The notes beneath the pieces were generated by a model that saw only the letters and a program-made list of their open reading frames with translations, made no database searches and was not told the DNA's origin. A program made the position numbers and the translations under genes. A stretch of DNA of 7,500 bases from Acidobacteriota bacterium (GTDB taxonomy: Bacteria; Acidobacteriota; Thermoanaerobaculia; Multivoradales; JAHEKO01): assembly GCA_006227875.1 (NCBI GenBank), contig SBFI01000022.1, forward strand, positions 1 to 7,500, read 5' to 3'. This document shows positions 5,749 through 7,500 of the stretch, one piece after another (the stretch's first letter is position 1; every line of letters begins with the position of its first letter).

Positions 5749-7011
5749 TCAGTTCCCGTCCTGGGGCTTGCGGGAGGCCAGGACACCGAGAGTAGAGACC
5801 CGCAGAGGTGGTCGGACCCGGTCCGATTCCCAGCCACGCAGAAATACCAGGGCCGGACCACAGACCCTCCCCTGACAGGGTCCCATCCCCACCCGCGTGG
5901 CGAGCTTTGCCTGGCGCAGGCTGCCGGCGGGGTCGAGCCGCCGCGAGACGACATCTTCACACCGGCAGATGGTGGTTTCGGCCTCCACTCGCTCGGCCAA
6001 CTCTCGGCGGGGCGCAAATGCGCTGTTGAGCGCCGCCTGGAACCGCTCCAGCCGGCGTCGCCGCCCGATGAGCGCCGCGGCCTCGCGGTCGGCGCCGCCG
6101 GCGGCCAGCCCGGCGATCTCGCCTTCCACCAACGCCAGCTCGAGCCCGCCGATGCCGGTGGGCTCGCCGGCGCAATAGACGTTGTCGACCGTCGTCAGCT
6201 GCAGGTCGTCGACCGTCACCCGCTCACCGGCAACGGCACAACCGAGAAGACGGGGCAGCTCGAGGTTGGGCACCAACCCGTAGGACGCCAGCAGAAAGTC
6301 GCAGGGCTCGATCCGCCTCCGCCGCCCATCGGTGAGCGCCACCGCCTCGACCCCTCGCGCGGCGACAGCCCAAACACCCGTGCGAAGGGCGGTGCTCAGA
6401 AAGGCGGCACGATAGCGGGCCGCCTCGAGGAGTTTTTCCGGAAAGCGCCAGCAAGAGAGAGCGAATCGCCGTACTCGGGCGTGTGGGGCCTGTTCGGCGA
6501 CCAAGGGGAGGCGGGCCCCCGCCCCGGCGAGAGCGGCGGCCACCGGCAACAGCAGCGGACCCGAGCCGGCGATGACGACTGTGCGGCGGCGAAAGGATGC
6601 GCCCGACTTGAGCAGCGCTTGGGCACCGCCGACGCCGAGCACATTGGGCAGAGTCCAACCGGGGAAGGGGAGAAAGAGCTCACGGGCACCGCTGGCGATG
6701 ACCAGCCGCTCACTCTCGACCACCAGAGCCTCCCCCTGCCGCTCGGTCAATAGCACCCGGTCGCCGAGGAGGTCGACGACCGCTGTCGTGTCGACCAGCC
6801 GCGCCGAAGAGTCCGCCAGCCGCGCGAGCCAGCGGCGGGCGACGGCCGAACCACGCCTGCGGTCCGCGCCACGCCAGATCTGGCCACCCGCCCGGGGGTT
6901 CTCGTCGAGCAACAGGACTCGTCTCCCCGCCTCCGCCGCCCGGCAGGCGGCGGCGATGCCGGCCGGGCCGGCACCGACGACGGTCACCTCCGCCCTGAGC
7001 GTCTCAACCAC
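5749..7011 (-). CDS. FAD/NAD(P)-type oxidoreductase subunit with C-terminal BFD-like [2Fe-2S] domain (HcnB/OoxA/hydroxyproline dehydrogenase-like)
   Basis: The product is 420 residues from a GTG at 7011, which overlaps the upstream stop by 8 nt and has GGAGA at suitable spacing. The N-terminal FAD-binding fold shows VTVVGAGPAGIAAA (9-22) and DENPRAGGQIWRG (36-48). A second dinucleotide fold starts at VVIAGSGPLLLPVA (145-158). NVYCAGEPTGIGGLELA (277-293) is the late FAD motif of this class. The C-terminus has C349-x-C351 and C379-x4-C384 in TICRCEDV and GMGPCQGRVCGPAL, the four-Cys pattern of a BFD-like [2Fe-2S] domain. This layout is that of HcnB, opine oxidase subunit A and the D-hydroxyproline dehydrogenase alpha-type subunit. 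It would pass electrons between the flavin of the partner oxidase and an acceptor, probably at the inner face of the membrane. It is the last gene of the operon. The substrate cannot be told from this subunit. Confidence 0.9.
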   Translation of the reverse strand: MVETLRAEVTVVGAGPAGIAAACRAAEAGRRVLLLDENPRAGGQIWRGADRRRGSAVARRWLARLADSSARLVDTTAVVDLLGDRVLLTERQGEALVVESERLVIASGARELFLPFPGWTLPNVLGVGGAQALLKSGASFRRRTVVIAGSGPLLLPVAAALAGAGARLPLVAEQAPHARVRRFALSCWRFPEKLLEAARYRAAFLSTALRTGVWAVAARGVEAVALTDGRRRRIEPCDFLLASYGLVPNLELPRLLGCAVAGERVTVDDLQLTTVDNVYCAGEPTGIGGLELALVEGEIAGLAAGGADREAAALIGRRRRLERFQAALNSAFAPRRELAERVEAETTICRCEDVVSRRLDPAGSLRQAKLATRVGMGPCQGRVCGPALVFLRGWESDRVRPPLRVSTLGVLASRKPQDGN

Positions 7012-7249
7012 CGGTCTCGATCTCCATGCCGGCTCGGCAGAGCTCCATACAGGCCCGGCGATGATGGACCCCGTCGATCGTCACCCGACACTCGAAGCAG
7101 ATACCCATGCCGCAGACCGGCCCCCTGGGCTCGTTTTGGACCGAGGAGCGAAAACCCCAGATGCCGGTATCTAGCAATACGGCGGCCACGGTGGAGCCCC
7201 GCTCGGCCTCGACCGTCTGGCCGTCGATGACGATAGGAATGCGGGTCAC
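7004..7249 (-). CDS. Small [2Fe-2S]-binding subunit (HcnA-like)
   Basis: This 81-residue protein starts at GTG 7249, 4 nt after the stop of the preceding gene, with GGAGAG about 9 nt upstream; a longer frame exists upstream but overlaps the DAO-type gene and is not needed. It begins with a beta-strand region, TRIPIVIDGQTVEAERG, then carries CGMGICFEC (C46-x4-C51-x2-C54) and C67, the plant-type ferredoxin [2Fe-2S] pattern; C71 is extra. The size and motif match HcnA and the gamma-type subunits of related dehydrogenases. It should carry electrons within the complex formed with the two flavin subunits encoded on either side. Overlap of 8 nt with the next start implies coupled translation. Confidence 0.9.
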   Translation of the reverse strand: MTRIPIVIDGQTVEAERGSTVAAVLLDTGIWGFRSSVQNEPRGPVCGMGICFECRVTIDGVHHRRACMELCRAGMEIETGG

Positions 7250-7253
7250 GACG

Positions 7254-7500
7254 TCAGCTCTCCAACCGCGCCGGCGCAAAAGGGGCCGGATCGAGTGACG
7301 GCTGTCGTCCGGCGATCGAGTCGGCCAGCAGACGGCCGGTGCCCAACGCCAGGGTGATCCCCAGCCCTTCGTGGCCGGCGGCAATCCAGAGCCCATCGAC
7401 CGGGGGCCAGCGACCGATCAGCGGTAGACCGTCAGGCGTGGCCGGGCGGAAGCCGGTCCAGACCCGGATGACCTGCAACTCGGCCAAGCGGGGTAGATAA
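7254..7500 (-). CDS. DAO-type FAD-dependent oxidoreductase, C-terminal end only (HcnC-like), partial
   Basis: Only the last 81 residues are in the window; the frame is open to the right edge. RVWTGFRPATPDGLPLIG followed by GLWIAAGHEGLGITLALGTG is the C-terminal FAD-binding signature of the D-amino-acid oxidase superfamily (glycine oxidase, HcnC, opine oxidase B, D-hydroxyproline dehydrogenase). This subunit would hold the substrate site and oxidise an amine or imino acid. Its stop is only 4 nt before the start of the [2Fe-2S] gene, so it is the upstream member of one operon. Substrate-determining residues lie outside the window. Confidence 0.88.
   Translation of the reverse strand, partial: YLPRLAELQVIRVWTGFRPATPDGLPLIGRWPPVDGLWIAAGHEGLGITLALGTGRLLADSIAGRQPSLDPAPFAPARLES

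Noticed and set aside
5812..5826. Third palindrome, TCGGAC-CCG-GTCCGA
   Set aside because: It lies inside the oxidoreductase coding region, has shorter arms and the reverse half-site order from the paired 19-bp sites; likely coincidence.
6572..7174. Plus-strand open frame of 200 codons
   Set aside because: It is antisense to the oxidoreductase and [2Fe-2S] genes, with Ser/Arg/Ala-rich low-complexity translation and no motif.

Overview
The window is a compact stretch of bacterial DNA with high GC content. The gene set (a rhomboid protease with a long soluble tail, a prepilin-like protein, a three-part flavin/iron-sulfur oxidase cassette) and the style of the proteins would fit an Acidobacteriota or deltaproteobacterial-type genome. 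That placement is an impression only; there is no rRNA or other marker here.

Layout from left to right. (1) Positions 1-2549, minus strand: a two-gene unit. The first gene encodes a membrane protein whose core looks like a voltage-sensor domain (S2 with F-x-F-E-x-x-x-R, S3 with an Asp, S4 with three Arg at three-residue spacing). It has a large extracytoplasmic insert between S1 and S2, a helical cytoplasmic tail, and no recognisable pore. Its stop codon overlaps by one base the start of a secreted protein that looks like an alpha/alpha-toroid and runs off the left edge. (2) About 2550-2719: a divergent intergenic region. (3) 2720-4720, plus strand: a rhomboid intramembrane serine protease with all key residues, fused to a long helical and then mixed-fold C-terminal region. 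(4) 4739-4768: a strong inverted repeat acting as a shared terminator between convergent genes. (5) 4808-5394, minus strand: a type IV prepilin-like gene split by an apparent one-base frameshift at about 5239. (6) 5395-5748: an intergenic region holding two related 19-bp palindromes 81 bp apart and a terminator-like hairpin. (7) 5749-7500, minus strand: an operon of DAO-type flavin oxidase (partial), small [2Fe-2S] protein, and FAD/NAD(P)-type oxidoreductase with a C-terminal BFD-like [2Fe-2S] domain. This is the architecture of HcnABC (glycine to HCN), opine oxidase and D-hydroxyproline dehydrogenase.

How the genes work together. The oxidase cassette is a membrane-linked amine or imino-acid dehydrogenase of unresolved substrate; its very tight spacing (4-nt gap, then 8-nt overlap) implies one transcript. 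The voltage-sensor-like protein and the toroid protein are probably translationally coupled and may form one envelope system. The divergent rhomboid protease could act on an envelope partner, but nothing in the sequence proves a link. The most novel items are the pore-less voltage-sensor-like protein with its coupled secreted partner, and the paired palindromes.
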